Source: Muricea muricata (lineage: Eukaryota; Cnidaria; Anthozoa; Malacalcyonacea; Plexauridae). Taken from it: a stretch of 64,000 nt of DNA. How positions within the stretch are numbered: position 1 is the stretch's first letter; each line of letters begins with the position of its first letter. The notes under the pieces are model-generated. The model did no database searches. It was not told the origin of the DNA and saw only the letters and a list, made by a program, of their open reading frames with translations. Shown one piece after another: positions 1 through 12,354 of the stretch. Location: contig OY979716.1 of NCBI GenBank assembly GCA_963855995.1, positions 51,448,846 to 51,512,845 on the forward strand, given 5' to 3'. A program made the position numbers and the translations under genes.

Positions 1-3000
1 CAAAATCAGCAGGGTCATCTTCACGGTTCTTAAGATCTTTAATCTTTTTTCGATACAGATATATAGGGAGAATGGACTTGAGGATTTCTTCAATAGTTTC
101 TTCTCTTCCTATAACGATTTTATTCACGACATTTTAATGTTATATTCGCTAGCGAGGAAATTAATCGGGGGATCGGATCTTTAGCAAAAGACTTCAGAAG
201 CGCTTACATTATACAATTAATTGTTTGGCACTGACTTGACGTGAGCACTTCCAAAATCTTTTGGTATGTAATGAAATCTTATTGTTTACCTTCTACCCAA
301 AGATAAGGATTATGCATGGAAGGAAACAACTTTCTTCGCAACATTAAAATTGCTGCTTTATGAGAATTTGCTTCCTCAATCATAAAATCATTAAGCCACT
401 CTAGATCTTCTTGCGGGATTGCGAGATGGGATTCCAGGGGTCTTCCTAATGGCAATAAATAGATAATGTCCGTATATCCACAAATTATCACATCTTCTTA
501 CATACAGTATGTAATAAACAAATATATTAAATTATTAAGAAAAAAGCATGTTTACCGTTTTCATCAAGTTCAAAATATTTCGTTATTGCACTCTTCCTCG
601 TTTGTCGAGCTTCTTGTCTGGCATCCTTCATCAACTCTATAACAGAGATGGGCCGTGATTTCCCCCTTGTTCTCAAGGAATTAAACTCCCCATCTGTTGA
701 AAATCCTAAAAGAAAATAGATTGAGAAAAATAACATGCATAGCATGTATTCAAAATTTTCAGTTATAACCGCGCAGATCTACAGTAATAGAAAAGCGTAC
801 GGAACAGGCATTAATGTGTACAAGACCATGATTTTTAAATAACAATCAAAACGACTGTATATGTATTTCTATTTTTACTGTATTTCTACACCCAATCATT
901 ATCATACTTTATACTTACCCACAACCACCATGTTTTCACTTTTCATGGCTTCTTCTACTTTTAATTCCAGGTCTCTTAAGATCGAGTCTGTCAAGGATTT
1001 GTATGGGACAAATTGAACAGGTAGAGCATATGGCTTTTGATCTCTTTTTTCGTCGGCAATCATGAAGGCCAATAAATGATCAGCAGGCGAACGCTTTTTC
1101 GAATATAGATCCTTCAGATATTTCAGAAGATCTGACTTTATTTTCACACAAATCTGCAAGGCATCATTAGTAAAGTCATTCAAAAGATTGTCCAGTTTGA
1201 CCACCATGTCCATGGCTTTTTTCAACAACTCTTGGAATCCAGTAACACTCGATGCTAGTTCCATTAATTTGTTTTCCCTTGCATGCCCTCTCTGAACAAC
1301 ATCGTTATACTCCTTGCTTGTTTGCTCACTTACTTCTTTCAGGAAAATTAGATCTTTTCCCAGCTCCGCCCTTATCTTCTCAATACTAACTTTGGTATTG
1401 TTTAACCCTGCATTCATACTAATCTTGTTTATTAAACCACACCTCGACTGGTATTCACCAAACAAACTTTGAAGTGAACCATCGCCTAAATCCACATCAC
1501 CTTGCCATTGACCATGTACACTTTCTTTTAAACCTAATAACACATCACATCCATCAGCTTTAATCCACCACCTCCCGCTTGGGTTACTCTCATGAAGATG
1601 CTTTAGAGCATTTGTCTAAGATTAAAAAAACAGCTTAAAAAAGATCCAGGAAGCCAACTGCAATACTTAATTTCCTTTGCTAATGATGTACCTATTTAAT
1701 CAATGTTCAAATTTAGACAGAAAATCTTACTTCTCATAGAAAGTTTAAGCATATTTTTTACTTTAATCACCATCCTTACACTGCCATGAGTCAGGAATAA
1801 AGATTAAAGACAAAGGAAATTATGGGGGCATTGCACACATGATAAAGTATAAACTATTTGTAACTTTGCCAACTCACTGACTGTAACCTTACCTAAGTCT
1901 TAATTTTTTCAGTCAACAAATAAATAAATGTTTCAAATATCACTGGGATCGTGCCTAGGCCTCAACCCATTGAGCTGCAATGAGTGTTTATTGTCAGATT
2001 ATTTTATTAGTTTAAGATCCAAATTGACTAGCATTAGACAAGGAAAAACAATACATAGGGTGCACCGGGGTGCTTGCAGCTCATACTGTAGGTTATTCCA
2101 AAATAGGAGCCACATCATTTCGGTCTTGATACCATATCTTACAAATTAAGGCAGATATGAGAATTCTGTAATAGACTTCTACATACTGTTTTTTAATCTG
2201 TTTTGAATGAAGCAAATTGAATTTTTTTGTTGTCATTGCCATTTAAATAATACTTACTTAAATGGCAACAGTTTTAGAATATTCTGAAGACTGTAAACGC
2301 TTTTGGAGTGTACGAGGTCCTAAACTTGCAATGTTCACCTTGCTCTAAATAAAAAACCCACCACTTTTGAAAGAATTGTCATCAATGTTTTACTATCAAT
2401 CTCAAAATATGTAACTCAAAATAAATTCTTTTCATAGCCAGCTGATCATTGTCTAAATTCTCCTATATACTCTCCTATAAACTCTCCTACTGTTAAAGTT
2501 ATGTAGTTAAATCATGCTGCAATGGTATTTTCAAATTATTATTCTTACTCATTTCTTTAGAAATTAACTATTTTCACAGTCAGGGAGGGGCTAAATTGTC
2601 TAAATTTTAGAATGATTACATGAATTTAATGTATTCAAGCATTTTGGGAATTTTTGGAATGCCTTTTTCATGGATTAGACCATTTCAGATTGGATTTGGA
2701 TTTTAAAAATCTACCAATTGTCAGATGGGAACCTTCCAATCCAGCGCCATATCAGGCATATTGTTGTAGTTAGTCAGTCAGTCAGTCACAGTTGTTATTG
2801 CTGATAGTTATCCTTACATAAAGTACAGCGTAATTAGTAGTTAGAGTACTTCCGGCTCACGCGAGTACGTTTGAAGCACGTTGTTGTTGTGATAATATAA
2901 TACATTTTCGTTATTCACATTGTTCGTTATTTTGAGTCTCTCTTCCTTACTGGCGTGGTGGCAGCGCTTTGTTTCACTATTTTCCGACCTCTAACACAAC

Positions 3001-6000
3001 AGAGATCATAAACCACAGTTACGAAGAAAGTTTCTCTCACCAAAACAAGGTAAAAACGAGCCAGCTTTATCTTCAGTTGGTCTACGATTCACAGCTCGTC
3101 TACCGTCGGATCTCAACGTAAGTTATTCGTTTGTGTATAAGTGGGTTGTTTAGTACCGAGATGGCAAGCAACCGGGCCCCCAAACAGTGGTCCCTTACTA
3201 AACGAGAGACAATAACATTGTTTGAAGCCTGGCGTCATAATCTGCAGTATACACTGTTGTTAGATCCTAACTTTGCCCATACTCAATTGACGGTGTAACT
3301 TGGTTAAAGAAAACCACTACCGCCCCACTACGGAGTTTTGAAGATGACGCCGATCCCATACCTGAAGCACAGCGTCGCACTGCTGCACAAAAGGTGACCC
3401 AGTTAGAGCTTCTCTTGGGCCAAGTAGCAAACTACTGCCCTGTCATTTCTCGCAACGCCATCGTTAGAAACTCTACATCATTTAATGCCATCTGGCAAAC
3501 AATTCGCGCCCACTTTGGGTTTCAATCTACAGGCGCCCACTTTTTAGACTTTAATGACATCCACTTAGAGTCTGACGAGCGTCCAGAAGACCTTTACCAG
3601 CGGCTTGTTAGCTTCATTGTGGACAATTTACTGAAGGCTAATGCTGGTGTTCGACACCATGGTGAAGCCCCCACAGCAGATGAGGAGATCTCCCCAACCC
3701 TCGAGAACTTTCTCGTATTGACATGGCTACGCCTTATCCACCCTTCTCTACCCGCTCTGGTCAAGCAACAGTACGGCGCGGACCTTCATTCCCAAACCAT
3801 TGCATCCCTCAAACCAGAAATATCTCAGGCTTTAGATTCCCTCCTTGATGAAATTCGCTCTGCTAATGATGCCAAGGTACTTTGCACAGCCTTCCAGCAA
3901 TCCTCTAGAAACCCTCAGGCAAACAGTCGTCGCCACAATCATGTGTTACCACCTAGATCAGCTACTGTCCCTGCAACAAAGTGTTGCCCCTTGTGCAAAC
4001 AAGCCGGACGACAACACCAGCACTACCTCAGCAAGTGCTCGTACCTCCCGGTCGAAGACCGACAGTACATATCTCGCTCAAGGCAAGTACTTAGCAGCGA
4101 GCTTGAGGATCCTTTTCCTGACTGTGAGGAAGAAGCCCCAGATAGCTCCCATAATTATCGAGTAAAGTCTACCACCAACCGAGTCAGTGTCAAGTAGTCG
4201 CCCCATCTCAAGGCATTCTTTGAGCATCACCCACTACTGTTAACCCAAGACACTGGAGCTGAAACAAGTATGATTAAGGCCAGTGTTGCTAAAGCCATTG
4301 GTGCCACTATCCAGAAAACTTCTCAGAAAGCCCTCCAGGCAGATGGCGTAACCCAATTAGCCGTTGTTGGGGAGGTACACCTAACCTTGGCACGCAGCAA
4401 CCTCAGTCTCCACCTAGACGCACTAGTTGTTGATAACCTGGATGTTGATATCTTAGCTGGGACTCCTTTCATGATCACCAACGACATCTCTCTCAGACCA
4501 GTAAAGCAACAGATCACAATCCAGGGGCAGGAAATTTGTTACTATGGTACTACTAACAGTCCCAGCTCATCTGAGAATCCAAGTTCCATTCGTTGTACAC
4601 AGGCTATGGTCCTCCGTGCCCCATCTCCCTCTTCTGTTGTTTGGCCTGGACATTTCCTCGAGTTAGACCTTCCCGACCGTATTCCCCCAGATTCTATTCT
4701 CGCGAAGAGATTGCTCCAAGTCCACCTGTGACTGGCCACCCCCCCGCATTATCGAAGCTGTGGCACGAAAGATTCGCATACCCAATGAAACCCATCAACC
4801 AAAACGTATTCCCCGACATGACCATCTTTGTCAGGTCATACCTACCTACACCCCAGATCTTGGTGCAGACCACCCCCCAGTTTCCAGACCCTTAACAGTC
4901 TCCCCCCCCGTCTCCTCCACCACACTCCATCTCTGTCCAACTAGACCCAGATTCGATCTTACCTGAAGGCAGTCGCACAGCATTTAGCCAGATCCTCGCA
5001 AAGTATGATGACGTTTTCGATAAGAGTTTCTCTGGGTATAATGGTTCCGTAGGTCCATTTGAAGCAGTGGTAAACATGGGTCCAGTGCAACCCCCACAAC
5101 GGAAAGGACGACTTCCCCAGTATGCCCCCGACAAGATGGTTCAGTTACAAGAAAAGTTTGACGACCTTGAGTCACAAGGCATTTTCCAGCCTCCCGAAAG
5201 CGTTGGTGTTACCGTTGAGTACCTCAACCCGTCGTTCCTCGTTAAAAAGCCAAACGGTGGCCATCGCCTCGTCACTGCGTTCGCAGACGTCAGCCGATAT
5301 AGCAAGCCCCAGCCATCGCTCTTACCTGACGTTGACTCAACACTCCGAGCCATTGCGAAGTGGCAATACATCATTGTGACAGACCTCACCAGCGCCTTTT
5401 ATCAAATTCCATTGGCTAAAACGTCTATGAAGTATTGTGGTGTTGTAACCCCTTTCCGCGGCATGAGAGTTTACACCCGTTCCGCCATGGGTATGCCCGG
5501 GTCAGAGACAGCCCTCGAAGAACTCATGTGCCGCATACTCGGTGATTGTCTTAAAGATGGCATCGCTGCTAAACTTGCAGATGACCTGTATTGCGGTGCT
5601 GACTCTCCAGAAGAGCTCCTGCTAAACTGGAAACGGATACTTGATGCTCTTAGGAAGAGCAATATCAAGTTGTCCCCATCCAAGACTGTCATCTGTCCTC
5701 GCAGTAACACCATTCTAGGATGGGTTTGGACTCAAGGATGTTTGTCCGCCAGCCAACACCGAATTGCTACACTGTCGTCTTGTTCTCCCCCTGTAACAGT
5801 ACGTGGCCTCCGGTCCTTTATCGGAGCATACAAGATTCGAGGTATTGGTGCTACCTTATATGTGTCACGTCAACAGCAGCTCCTCCTCGCAGGCTTTTTC
5901 ACTGCCAAGTTAAGAAAGCACCAAGTGAACTGGCTACCATGCGAAATTGAAGCGTTGGGAATTGCCGCTGCCGTGAAGCATTTTAGTCCCTTTTATAATC

Positions 6001-9000
6001 CAGTCCCAACACCACGCTTGCATACTTACCGATAGCAAGCCATGCGTCCAAGCCATCAACAAGTTAAGACGCGGCGAGTTCTCCGCCAGCCCACGCGTTA
6101 CGTCGTTTTTATCTGTCGTCAGTCGGTACCAAGCGGACGTACAACATCTTGCCGGATCAGCTAACGTACCGTCAGATTTCTCCAGTCGGAATGCACCAGA
6201 ATGCAACAATCTGCAGTGCCAAGTTTGTAGTTTTATCTCGACCACCGAAGACTCCGTACTTCGGTCAACATCTGCCCAAGACACTCGTAATCAGTCCCCC
6301 ATACCATTCGCAACCCGTTCCTCCTGGCTGCAAATCCAGTCCGAGTGTCCTGACCTACGTCGAACGTGTGCCCACCTCAAACAAGGGACGCACCCTTCTA
6401 AAAAGTTGACAAACATAAAGGACGTTAAACGGTATCTGAACGCCCTCACTATTGCTAAAGACGGTTTACTTGTAGCCCGCAGGACCAACCCCCTTGTGCC
6501 ACCTACCGAGTTAATTGCTGTTCCCCGCAACGTCCTTGATGGTCTCGTGACAGCCCTACATATTAAACTCGATCACCCGTCTCAGCACCAGCTTCAAATG
6601 ATAATGAAACGCACCTTTTTTGCACTTGATATGCAGACTGCTATAGCTCGCATGTGCAACTTGTGTCATATGTGTGCCTCCTTGAGAAAGCTCCCCCCAC
6701 AGGCCGTTCAGCATAGCACAGAACAACCACCCAATGTCGTTGGAGTCTCCTTTGCCGCCGATGTACTTAAACGGTGTAAGCAAACTATCGTCGTTCTGCG
6801 TGACACCACAACCTCCTTCACTGCAACGTCTATTATTCAGGACGAGAAAGCCGTCACACTTCGCGACGCCCTTGGTCGTTTATGTAGCGAGTTACACCCA
6901 TCTGAAGGTCCACCTGCTCTCGTTAGAGTCGATCCAGCTCCTGGTTTCATTGCTCTACGTGACGATCCAACTCTTAAACGCGTCGGCATAACACTAGACG
7001 TGTCAAAAACGTCAACAAGAACCCCATCGCCGAGAAAGCCATCGCCGAGCTCGAAGAAGAAATCCTCCGTCAGACACCCAATGGTGGACCCATATCTACT
7101 CTTACTCTTGCTGTAGCTACATCTCGACTTAATTCTCGTCTTCGTAGTAATGGTCTTTCAGCGCGCGAGCTTTGGACTCAACGAGACCAGTTCACCAGTG
7201 AGCAACTTCCCATATCTGATCGCGAGATTATCTTAAAGCAGCACGTTCAACGAAAGAAAAACCACCCCTACAGTCAGAAGTCAAAGAATCGCACCCAAAC
7301 TAGAGTATCACCCCCAACCGTCAACATAGGCGACTTAGTGTATTTGATGCCTGATAGAGATAAAACGTAGCAGGTATTTGGTCGTTTCAGTTGAAAACCC
7401 GTGGTGTTTTGTCAAAAAGTTTTCAGGCAATGAGCTGCGTGCTACTTCCTGCAAGGTTAAAGTCTCGGAGTGTCTCATAGTTCCAAACCAATCAGTGTGC
7501 CAAGCACCCCACTCCCACCGGGACGAAGATAGTTCAGACGAAGAAGCTCTAGAAGAACCTCCGTACATAACCCACAGCGTCCCACCCGTGTTATCCCTCC
7601 CAGCGGAAGACTCCTCAGCATTGCGCTCTGATCCTGAGCGTTTATCTCCATCGAGCAAGTCTGACGTAATAAACATTTCACTTCACGCCCTCAGCGAGAG
7701 CATAAGCCGCCAGAGTATTATGGGTATAGTTAGTCGACATTATCCGTGATTACAGATCACATAAACTATGTACACTACTATCATCGGGTAGAACTTAACA
7801 TTTGTGTCAAAAGAAAGAAGAAAAAAGAAGACACCACGCCATATCAGGCATATTGTTGTAGTTAGTCAGTCACAGTTGTTATTGCTGATAGTTATCCTTA
7901 CATAAAGTAAAGCGTAATTAGTAGTTAGAGTACTTCCGGCTCACGCGAGTACGTTTGAAGCACGTTGTTGTTGTGATAATATAATACATTTTCGTTATTC
8001 ACATCGTTCGTTATTTCGAGTCTTTCTTCCTTACTGGCACAGCCTGTTGCACACCTCTAATTGCAACCCCATTGCAAATACATTGTTATTTGATTCTGAC
8101 TGTGCCAAATTACCAAATCAGTAAATCAATAGTTGATTTGATTATACAGTATCTCTTATTTATTTCTCAACTTACCTTTAAAGGATCAAACAATCCAGAA
8201 TTTCTTGCAATTTTTCTATTTGGATTTGGTTGTATACCATGATGTGTTTCCATTTCTTTTGGATTAATCAATCCTTTTACAATCTCACTTTCTTCATCCT
8301 TTGTTAATCTACTCCATATGTTGGAGACACTTTGGGACTGCAACATACCATCACAGTAATCTTCAACAGGATGCTCAGAAACCACAGTTTCATTTTGGTC
8401 ATTTACCACTTCATGACTGTCACCATTATCCAACGTTTCATAATTTGAACTGAAGTCAGTTAGGGACTGTTCACTGTGTGTCTCATCTATAATGACAGCT
8501 TTGTTCTAAAGTTGATCTTCTAAACAAATGCCACTTTCATCTAGTGCAATTTGTACCAAGGACCTGGCGTCGACACCTTGTGGTTGGCTATTCTCTTCAT
8601 ATTGCCACACAGGTCCTCTATGTAAGCACAACCGCTTGTGCCCAAATTGAGCTAGCATTGTTTCAAGCCGTGATGCATAGTGTTCTTCACAGCTTAGCTT
8701 TTGTGTTTGAGGACTGGCAAAGAATCTTATATTATAGTCAATCATACCATATGGCATCCTGTCCAAGGGCATTCTGGTTGAAGATAGAGTATTTGATACG
8801 TTAAAACACTGCGATAAATTAAAAATTAAGTTGTGTTTCCCTTTGTCAAACAAAGTTTTCATGGCATTTAAACTGCTTGCTAGGAAAGCTGGATCAACAA
8901 ATGTGAAGAATGCCATGCCACCAATCTCAGTCACAGTCAGTTTGAATAGATAGTTTAATACTTGCATTTTCAATCTATGTGACATTTTACTAGTATAAGA

Positions 9001-9755
9001 TGCCAAAAATGTTTTTATAAAGTCACCAACAAGACAGTCAGGAAAAGTCTCATTATTCTGAATTGTTGGAGATGATGCAAAAACTGGTGACAGTGGTTCA
9101 TTTGTAACAGGCATTGTTTTTGGAGTTGACGATCCCTGGAGATCTTGATTTACAAACATGTTATCGATGTTACTTGAAATGTAATCAATATGAAAACATT
9201 CCTCTGCATCTGATAGTGAGCCATGTTGTTTGGAAAGATGTTTTGTCACCCGTGTTCGACAGAGTGCACCTATGAATGTGAAACCAAATGATTATGTAAC
9301 TAAGTTTTTAAATTATTACTGTGAATTTTGAAAAACACTTCAGCCTAAACAATGATAATCACCTTAAATTTAGTCTTTAGCCTTAATGTTTCATTCATAT
9401 ACTGTAGGTATAATCAGGACTGAATATATCAGGACTTCAATTATTTTCAAATAGCAAATTACAACTAACCTGTTCTGTTGGATTTACAGGCACTGTTGAC
9501 AGCCACTGCACATGAATTCCAAAACTTGGTATCTTTCGTCATTGGCCACTTGTCATTATATGCATCCCTCCAAAATAAACAAATGTACTGCACCAACACA
9601 GATTCTTCTTTTGCTGTCCAATCAGATTTACTACATGATTCTGATTCTTGTACATCATTAAATAAGCTTCTCCGTGATTTTTCACATGAATGCCGCTTGG
9701 ATGTTGGTTTGCCCGGGGTGTTGCCTTCAATAACATATTCTCTTTTGGTAGCCAT
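1..9755 (-). CDS. six-exon gene of unknown function, partial, one in-frame stop
   Basis: Exons on the minus strand: 9470-9755, 8176-9269, 919-1615, 556-705, 290-496 and 1-108 (open at the window edge). Every junction is GT-AG and the phases agree (1,0,1,1,1). The start ATG at 9753-9755 is the first in the exon, which opens after a pyrimidine-rich acceptor at 9786. Exon 1 (about 95 aa) has a trihelix/Myb-SANT-like stretch beginning [13 protein letters not shown], suggesting DNA binding. Exon 3 contains the motif [12 protein letters not shown] followed by GDVDLGDG and a coiled-coil-rich tail; I have seen such motifs in multi-copy cnidarian proteins but know no function. An in-frame TAG at 8506-8508 in exon 2 would truncate the protein, so this copy may be a pseudogene or a mutant allele. 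Joining exons 2 and 3 across a 6.56-kb intron is inferred from phase only. Confidence 0.6.
1616..2745. other. intron sequence left of the LTR element
   Basis: AT-rich and without a supported gene. It is interpreted as the 3' part of the large intron (on the minus strand) that the LTR retrotransposon entered. The small open frame at 1928-2149 has no recognisable feature. Confidence 0.4.
2746..2954 (+). repeat. 5' LTR
   Basis: About 209 bp, matching 7838-8038 nearly throughout. It contains four GTCA-type units near its start (about 2768-2790), where the right LTR has two. It ends at TTACTGGC, after which internal sequence GTGGTGGCAG follows, the expected position of a primer binding site. Confidence 0.85.
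3161..4197 (+). pseudogene. gag-like protein of the gypsy element
   Basis: A start ATG at 3161 opens a frame that is lost at a stop near 3296; coding continues in another frame (one-base shift near 3280-3295) to a TAG at 4195-4197. The C-terminal part has a zinc-knuckle-like CPLCK cluster followed by spaced His and Cys residues (about 3985-4035), as in nucleic-acid-binding gag proteins. The frame after the TAG continues without shift into the protease, so the stop separates gag from pol in frame. This looks like a nonsense mutation rather than a designed readthrough site. Confidence 0.7.
4198..4731 (+). pseudogene. retroviral-type aspartic protease of the gypsy element
   Basis: The catalytic DTGA motif is at about 4249-4260, followed by a typical beta-rich protease domain of about 100 residues ([16 protein letters not shown], then a Phe-Met segment). 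The domain would act as a dimer to cut the Gag-Pol precursor. It is in the same frame as gag, separated only by the TAG at 4195. The frame closes at 4731, upstream of the linker to reverse transcriptase, so at least one frameshift lies at 4690-4730. Confidence 0.7.
4930..6035 (+). pseudogene. reverse transcriptase with a deleted RNase H start
   Basis: An open frame covers the polymerase fingers and palm: [11 protein letters not shown] (about 5235), [11 protein letters not shown] with the first catalytic Asp (about 5380-5415) and the ADD box in KLADDLYCG (about 5570-5595). After [10 protein letters not shown] (about 5800-5830) the sequence jumps to GIGATLYV, a late RNase H strand. Compared with the family, roughly 70 residues including the first RNase H catalytic Asp are missing, so an internal deletion near 5832-5836 is inferred. 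The frame breaks again at 6033. Confidence 0.75.
6036..7749 (+). pseudogene. integrase of the gypsy element, frameshifted
   Basis: After a tether region in a shifted frame, the stretch 6406-7000 carries the integrase zinc-binding His-His-Cys-Cys arrangement (H around 6565-6590, CNLCHMC around 6655-6675) and the start of the catalytic core with an Asp in FAADVLKR (about 6750) and a second in VRVDPAPGF (about 6925). A frameshift near 6990-7015 moves the rest, including the third catalytic acidic residue, to another frame. A stop near 7367 and the last segment (7378-7749) complete the C-terminus. Order after RNase H is as in Ty3/gypsy. Confidence 0.7.
7838..8038 (+). repeat. 3' LTR
   Basis: About 201 bp, the second copy of the LTR, preceded by an A/G-rich polypurine stretch and followed directly by intron sequence beginning ACAGCC. 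It is shorter than the 5' LTR by one 8-bp GTCA block. Confidence 0.85.
8039..8175. other. remaining intron between LTR and exon
   Basis: AT-rich sequence between the 3' LTR and the splice donor TAAAG|gtaag at 8176/8175 of the minus-strand gene. No other feature is seen. Confidence 0.4.
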
Positions 9756-10150
9756 ATGATGTACAATTCTTAAAAAATTACACAACTTTAAGGAAATAAA
9801 AATGTGCGAAAGAATGGGGAGCTTTGGGGAGCGTACATAAATAATTTTATTTTGATGTTAAAACATCTGATTAGAACATTTTTTGAAAGTCTATGCCTCG
9901 AAAACAACAGGTTACAGGCGATACAAATATGTAATCAGTTCACATATAAAGACGTTGCACAACATTTACAACAAAATTTTAAAAACAGCAAACAATTTTT
10001 TATGCCAAGTAATATGTTTATTACTTTAATACATACTTAGGATTTCAGTGTCAGAATGTGCATAAAATTAAATTGAAAAAGTGAATTGTAATTCCAGACA
10101 GAACTTACCTAAAATAATGATTCTCTGGCCGCCATTTTGAAAAATCAACA
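9756..10150 (-). promoter_or_regulatory. 5' leader exon and first intron of the minus-strand gene
   Basis: A good donor (AG|gtaagt) ends a leader exon at 10109 on the minus strand, and an acceptor at 9786 opens the coding exon, leaving a 30-base untranslated stretch before ATG 9755. The leader holds a short upstream frame starting ATGGCGGCC that stops at the donor (eight residues), so it is a candidate uORF. The transcription start is not determined. Confidence 0.4.
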
Positions 10151-10245
10151 ACCAGAATCCTTAGCGGTCGTTATGCGAACACCACCTGCCCCGTATCGAG
10201 ATCGGTAAATCTTTCTGTTATCTTGGGCATTATTTCGATTTCAAC

Positions 10246-11620
10246 ATGTCTGACGAACGACACAAATCTGAATTATGTGATCTGTTTAATAATATCATAT
10301 CAAAAATTGATGAATTACCTTTACACCCCCAAAATAAAATCCTTTTATATAGTCGCTACTTGCTCTCAAAAATCTTGTGGGAATTAACAATAACCGATAT
10401 ATCTAAAACATGGATTTGCGAAACTTTAGATACCCTTGCTTCCAGATATATCCGAAAATGGCTCGAACTTCCAATCTCTGCTACCCTTAGCAACGTGTTT
10501 CTCCCCTGAAACAAATTTGGTTTAAATGTCATTCTGCCGTCAACGAAGTTTACCCAATGCCAAACTGTCTCACGGTCAAGTTTAAAAACGTCCATGAATA
10601 AGACATCAATAAGTTATAGTCAATAACAAGCACAAATAAGAATATTCAGTACGACATGTACAAAAATACAAAGGATGTATTGAAAGCGTTTAGAAATGAT
10701 AATGAACAGACTACAAAACCATCTCATCTTACAATGTTCTTTCTTCTCAAATGTCATCAAAAACTCCACGTTATCATTCAATTCCCTATGGTCATCTGCT
10801 CAATCCAGACTTCCTAAGAATATATTTAACTTCACAGTTCGTTACATCAACAATTCCCTCCCTACTCGAAAAAACATGGTCAGATGGGGTCTGTCATCAT
10901 CGGCTGATTGTTCATTCTGCTTTTCTTCTGAAACACTCATGCATGTCATCTCTGGATGTAAGGAGTATCTAAATGAAGGACATTTTACGTGGCGACACGA
11001 TTCAGTTTTGAATTTCATTGGGTCCAGCCTTATGTGTGTCAAAGGATCCAAACTCTATGTTGATTTGCCTGGCTTTATTACATTGTCAGTTATCACTGTT
11101 GATGGGTTACGTCCAGACCTTCTCTTGACAATTGAAATTAAATTATTATATATTTTGGAACTCACTGTCGGCTTTGAAACGAATCTAAAAGTTATCTCAG
11201 ATCAAAAACTGAAAAAATACTTGCCACTTATTTCTGATCAAGAAAATAACTTTGATAAAGTAAAATTCGTTAATGTATCCATAAGTTCGCTTGGGGTATT
11301 TGGTCAATCGACGAACACATTTATTGATATGCTTAAGGATTTGAAGTTTGATGAACAGCATATTAGATATGTCAAAAAGAAAAGTATTTCTACTTGTATT
11401 CGAGCACCTTACTATATATTCTGTAAGCGAAACAAAGACTGGACTAGCCCAGAACTTTTAAAGATTTGAGTAGTGCCCAAAATGTAACTTATTTTTATTA
11501 ATATATATAACCAAACATTATTCAAGAAGACATAGATAGACTACCTTTTATAAGTGAGGTTTATCAATGTAAATATAGTAAATCAAATAAATAAAGTTTA
11601 AAAAAATTATTATTATTATT
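10246..11620 (+). mobile_element. 5'-truncated non-LTR retrotransposon tail, R2-like
   Basis: Only the C-terminal part of the polyprotein remains. 10246-10509 resembles the segment after the RT thumb (ending RKWLELP). A long frame at 10696-11469 has a Cys-Cys-His-Cys cluster (CSFCFSSETLMHVISGC, about 10905-10960) followed by RPDLLL and a downstream LYILELTVGFE (about 11110-11175), the pattern of the restriction-like endonuclease (PD then E/D) of R2-like elements. Stops separate the two parts. After the stop at 11467-11469, a 3' UTR with AATAAA leads into an A-rich run and an ATT repeat at 11600-11620, consistent with a target-primed 3' end. Missing 5' sequence is typical. Confidence 0.75.
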
Positions 11621-11621
11621 A

Positions 11622-12240
11622 CACTGTTGTATACAATGTATATGTTGTGAGAATCTTAATTAGTGGATACTCTTGTGTCAGAAAGATGCAGTCATCTTTT
11701 GCTGACAGATTAAGAAGATGCGGTCATCTTTGCTTAATCAGTTGAAGCTATAAGTTAGATCATAATATTTACACAGCAACCTACATCTAAATGTAAATCA
11801 CAATAAATTCTATAATTTCATCATAGGTTACTATTCAAGACATAACAAATGCATCACTGTTGTATACAATGTAAATATTGTGAGAATTCTAATTCGTGGA
11901 TACTCTTGTGTCAGAAAGATACAGACATCTTTTGCTGACAGATTCAGAAGATGCTGTCATCTTTGCTTAATCAGTTGAAGCTAAAAAATGGATCATAATA
12001 TTTACACAGCAACCTACATCTAAATGTAAATCACAATTATAAATTCTATAATTTCATCATAGGTTATTATTCAAGACATAACAAATACATTGTTGTTGTA
12101 TACAATGTAAATATTGTGAGAATTCTAATTAGTGGATGCTCTTGTGTCAGAAAGGTGCAGTCATCTTTGCTTAATCAGTTGGATCATAAATGTTAATGAC
12201 TCAATACCCTGGAAGTGTACTGAGGAGAATTCTAATTAGA
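11622..12240. repeat. 235-bp tandem repeat, about 2.6 copies
   Basis: Units begin at about 11622, 11855 and 12091 with (CAC)TGTTGTATACAATG and share AGAAAGATGCAGTCATC and TTACACAGCAACCTACATC. The third unit is shortened after the CAGTCATCTTTGC segment. It directly follows the retroposon tail, whose 3' ATT run abuts unit 1. No coding potential. Confidence 0.75.
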
Positions 12241-12354
12241 ATAAAGATGCTTGTGAGTTTATAATAAAAAAGAAAGTTATTTTTCTTAGACAAATTATTT
12301 TTTCCATCTGGTTAGGAGCAGTTGTAAAAAAATAACTACATGAAAGTGAGTAAA

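Larger units (their letters stand above)
2746..8038 (+). mobile_element. Ty3/gypsy-type LTR retrotransposon, decayed
   Basis: Two LTRs of about 200 bp (2746-2954 and 7838-8038) enclose gag, an aspartic protease, reverse transcriptase, a remnant RNase H and integrase in the Ty3/gypsy order on the plus strand. A purine-rich tract (roughly 7808-7832) precedes the right LTR. The LTRs differ by a handful of substitutions and one 8-bp repeat unit, so insertion is not recent but not ancient. A possible 4-bp duplication CAGC flanks it; the boundary is ambiguous by a base or two. All coding parts carry frameshifts or stops. It lies inside the 1616-8175 intron, antisense to the host-like gene. Confidence 0.85.
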
